Assembly (NCBI GenBank): GCA_030634925.1
Contig: DAOVZV010000044.1
Span: 1-7,827 of the forward strand
DNA from: Sulfurovum sp.
GTDB lineage: Bacteria; Campylobacterota; Campylobacteria; Campylobacterales; Sulfurovaceae
Direction: 5' to 3'
DNA: 7,827 bases
The notes below the pieces were generated by a model. That model had not been told where the DNA came from. It did no database searches and saw nothing but the letters and a program-made list of their open reading frames with translations. The position numbers and the translations under genes were made by a program. This document shows, piece by piece, positions 5,962 to 7,827 of the stretch (the stretch's first letter is position 1; each line of letters begins with the position of its first letter).

Positions 5962-6567
5962 ATGAGAGTAAATTATAAGATTTTGGCTTTGAGCGTTTTA
6001 TTTGTTGCTAGTATGATTGGATGTGATGAGAGTAGTGAGAAGTTGGATAAGAGTATCACGACTACTTCTGATACTCCTACTATAGAGATAGTACAAAATC
6101 CAAATGCCAAAGAGATAAAAGTCAAAGGTAGCGAAATCAAAACAGATGATGATAAGTCATTTTATTATGATTATGGTGTCAAGAGTGCTTATGACCCCAA
6201 TGAACAACCTGCCAACAAAGACGCATCTGTGAGGATAAAACCTAGAACAGTTATTGAAGCTAATATGAATGTTCGTAGTCCTTATGAAGCAGTGCAAATA
6301 TCTATGCTTAGTCAAAAGCTTAGTCTCAAGTTTCGGATAAAATGCTCTGCTTGTCATGATGATTATGCCAATGGTATTATTGGTCCATCACTACTTACTA
6401 GAGATGCTGATTATATCTATAGCAAAATAGCAGAGTTCAAAAGTGGCAAAAAATCCAATCCTCTAATGACCGACCTTATCAATATGATGAGTGATGCAGA
6501 GATAAGAGAGATAGCCGATGAGATATATACATTTAATCAGAAGATTAAGCAGATAAGGGAGAAATAA
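5962..6567 (+). CDS. nosC1: NosC1, monohaem cytochrome c, probable lipoprotein
   Basis: A 201-residue exported cytochrome. The N-terminal hydrophobic segment (8-20) ends in SMIGC, a plausible lipobox with lipidated Cys21. A polar, acidic linker of about 100 residues follows, then a single class I-like haem c domain with CSACH (C128, C131, H132). Candidate sixth ligands are M169, M175 or M176. The sequence ends with the helix typical of small c-type cytochromes (IREIADEIYTF). In Wolinella, NosC1 and NosC2 carry electrons from NosGH towards NosZ. The start codon abuts the nosG stop (TAGATG), with a strong AAGGAGAG at 5951-5958. Confidence 0.88.
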   Translation: MRVNYKILALSVLFVASMIGCDESSEKLDKSITTTSDTPTIEIVQNPNAKEIKVKGSEIKTDDDKSFYYDYGVKSAYDPNEQPANKDASVRIKPRTVIEANMNVRSPYEAVQISMLSQKLSLKFRIKCSACHDDYANGIIGPSLLTRDADYIYSKIAEFKSGKKSNPLMTDLINMMSDAEIREIADEIYTFNQKIKQIREK

Positions 6568-7064
6568 TGAAAAATATAATAGTAGGACTTTTTACACTAT
6601 TGATAATAGGCTTGATGGTCTTCACATTCAATCAAGGTAGAGCTTTCAATGGTGGAGAACAAGCTAAAGTCATCAAAGATTTTGGAGATAGTGTCACTCT
6701 AACTTATACAAAAGACACACCAAAAGAAAAAGATGATAGAGCCAAAGAAGCAGAAGCACTAAACAGTCTCAAAGAAAAAGCAGGAAATATAGGCTCATTT
6801 AAAGTATCCAAAGAGTACAAACAAAAATGTGCCTCTTGTCATGGAGCAAATGGTGCAGGAGTACAAAATGGCAGAACACTTATGGGAACAAGACTATTTG
6901 GACAGACTAGCGATGAGATATACAAAAAGCTAGATGATTACAAATCAGGTAGAACAGAAAATATGATTATGAGAGGTCTTTTGATAAGACTATCCAAAGA
7001 AGATTTGAGAAGATTTGCAGATGAGATAGCAGATTTCCCTGTTCGTCAAAAAGCGATGAAATAG
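6567..7064 (+). CDS. nosC2: NosC2, membrane-anchored monohaem cytochrome c
   Basis: A 165-residue protein. An N-terminal hydrophobic helix (3-21) without a clear cleavage site suggests an uncleaved anchor with the rest in the periplasm. A charged linker (33-70) leads to a single haem c domain with CASCH (C88, C91, H92; followed by GANGAG). The likely axial Met is M106, M133 or M135. Its haem domain resembles that of NosC1 (a shared pattern of Y-K-K/S-I...YKSG/FKSG, then ADEI), so the two look like an old duplication. The start overlaps the nosC1 stop by one base (TAATG), with AAGGGAG at 6555-6561. Confidence 0.88.
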   Translation: MKNIIVGLFTLLIIGLMVFTFNQGRAFNGGEQAKVIKDFGDSVTLTYTKDTPKEKDDRAKEAEALNSLKEKAGNIGSFKVSKEYKQKCASCHGANGAGVQNGRTLMGTRLFGQTSDEIYKKLDDYKSGRTENMIMRGLLIRLSKEDLRRFADEIADFPVRQKAMK

Positions 7065-7084
7065 TATCAATATGGAGAGAATAG

Positions 7085-7827
7085 ATGGATAAATATAACA
7101 ATAGAGAGACTATAAAGAAATCAACATTTCTATCTACTTTTATAAGTACCAATAAAGATGGCAAAAAGTCTTTTAGTTATAGAACCAAAAGATGGATATT
7201 AGTTATAGCTATTCATCTGCTATTCTTTTTGTCTTTTGCTATAGATATTCAGACACTAGAAGGTACTCTAAATGGTTCTAGGTTTTTGGGCTTTCATCTG
7301 ATTGACCCTTTTGTAGCATTAGAGATATATTTAGCAACTTATCATCTACATATCAATATGATTATTGGAGTTAGTACGATAGTTATATTTTATCTTCTAG
7401 TAGGTGGTAGAAGCTACTGTTCGTGGGTATGTCCGTATGGAATACTAAGTGAGATAGGCGAGAAATGGCACAATACTTTGGTAGCCAAAAAGATTATCAA
7501 AAGCAGAAAATTTGATAATCGTATTAGATATTTGTTTTGGTTTATATTTTTGACTCTATCGTTTACTAGTGGGTATTTGGTCTTTGAGACTCTCAATATA
7601 GTAGGAATTATGAGCAGGTTTGTAGCTTATGGTTGGAGTCTATCTATGATATGGCTAGTAGTAGTTTTGGGCTTTGAGGTCTTTTTCTCTCGTCGTGCAT
7701 GGTGTACTTATATATGTCCAATAGGCACGACTTACGGAATGATAGGACGAGTATCTGCCCTGAGAGTAGAGTGGAATGATAACTGTGATAGCTGTATGGT
7801 ATGTCACGATGTCTGCTTTGAGCCACA
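7085..7827 (+). CDS. nosH: NosH, NapH-type membrane quinol dehydrogenase (3' end outside window)
   Basis: The first 247 codons are present and the frame is open to the window edge. After a 36-residue basic cytoplasmic N-terminus come four predicted spans (about 37-54, 91-108, 148-166, 180-201). Two CX3CP motifs follow spans 2 and 4: YCSWVCPYG (C112, C116) and WCTYICPIG (C207, C211). These are hallmarks of the NapH/NosR/CcoG group. The first ferredoxin motif CDSCMVCHDVC (C234, C237, C240, C244) is complete. A second one is expected just beyond the edge. By family knowledge NapH-type proteins oxidise menaquinol and hand electrons to NapG-type partners, here NosG. The ATG has GGAGAGA at 7074-7080 and lies 20 nt after nosC2, the largest gap in the operon. 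nosF, nosY and nosL are the expected next genes. Confidence 0.93.
   Translation, partial: MDKYNNRETIKKSTFLSTFISTNKDGKKSFSYRTKRWILVIAIHLLFFLSFAIDIQTLEGTLNGSRFLGFHLIDPFVALEIYLATYHLHINMIIGVSTIVIFYLLVGGRSYCSWVCPYGILSEIGEKWHNTLVAKKIIKSRKFDNRIRYLFWFIFLTLSFTSGYLVFETLNIVGIMSRFVAYGWSLSMIWLVVVLGFEVFFSRRAWCTYICPIGTTYGMIGRVSALRVEWNDNCDSCMVCHDVCFEP

Noticed and set aside
1..7827. CRISPR arrays, tRNA or rRNA genes, intact transposases, prophage genes
   Set aside because: No regularly spaced repeats, no cloverleaf or rRNA-like stretch, and no transposase or integrase frames. Only short palindromic repeats are present.
5248..7827. Reading nosG and nosH as napG/napH of a periplasmic nitrate reductase
   Set aside because: The neighbours are nosB, nosD and two monohaem cytochromes. 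There is no napA or napB, so the similarity reflects shared ancestry of the quinol dehydrogenase module.

Overview
The window is AT-rich, densely packed and transcribed almost entirely on the + strand. Its main content is the front half of a clade II (epsilonproteobacterial type) nitrous-oxide-respiration operon, nosB-nosD-nosG-nosC1-nosC2-nosH. That gene set and order, and histidine kinases with an IAHQWKQPL-type H-box, point to a free-living member of the Campylobacterota (Wolinella, Sulfurimonas, Sulfurovum or Arcobacter relatives). I cannot name the genus from the sequence alone.

Region 1 (1-2882): the last 62 codons of one sensor histidine kinase are followed 8 nt later by a complete 894-residue paralogue. 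The complete kinase has a signal peptide, two tandem periplasmic SBP_bac_3 sensor domains, one membrane span, a PAS-like domain and a HisKA/HATPase core. The two genes end in nearly the same 171 bp (155/171 identical by hand alignment), so this is a tandem duplication. No response regulator is visible.

Region 2 (2883-3244): a 362-bp gap that looks like a small scar. It holds a hairpin element (2965-3003), the first ~37 codons of a VapC/PIN-type toxin gene (from 3036), and a second palindrome (3145-3170) that falls where the toxin reading frame breaks off. After it come a perfect FNR/CRP-family operator (3178-3193), a TACAAT -10 box (3215-3220) and a ribosome binding site leading into nosB. 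The operator lies at the exact class II spacing (-41.5) from the start site predicted from the -10 box.

Region 3 (3245-7827): nosB (membrane protein starting with TTG), nosD (periplasmic beta-helix protein for Cu-site maturation), nosG (Tat-type protein with four predicted [4Fe-4S] clusters), nosC1 (probable monohaem cytochrome c lipoprotein), nosC2 (membrane-anchored monohaem cytochrome c) and nosH (NapH-like membrane quinol dehydrogenase, cut by the window end). Gene borders abut, overlap by 1 nt, or are 2-20 nt apart, so this is one transcription unit. From knowledge of Wolinella, NosGH oxidises menaquinol and passes electrons through NosC1/NosC2 to NosZ, while NosD (with NosFY, expected downstream) matures the copper site.

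The most notable feature is an absence: in the Wolinella-type arrangement nosZ, the reductase itself, sits directly upstream of nosB. Here that place is taken by the scar and the kinases, and nosB has its own FNR-like promoter. I found no wholly new system. The points most worth checking are the nosZ-less operon head, the bracketed vapC remnant, the exact class II operator, and a His/Met-rich periplasmic face in NosB.
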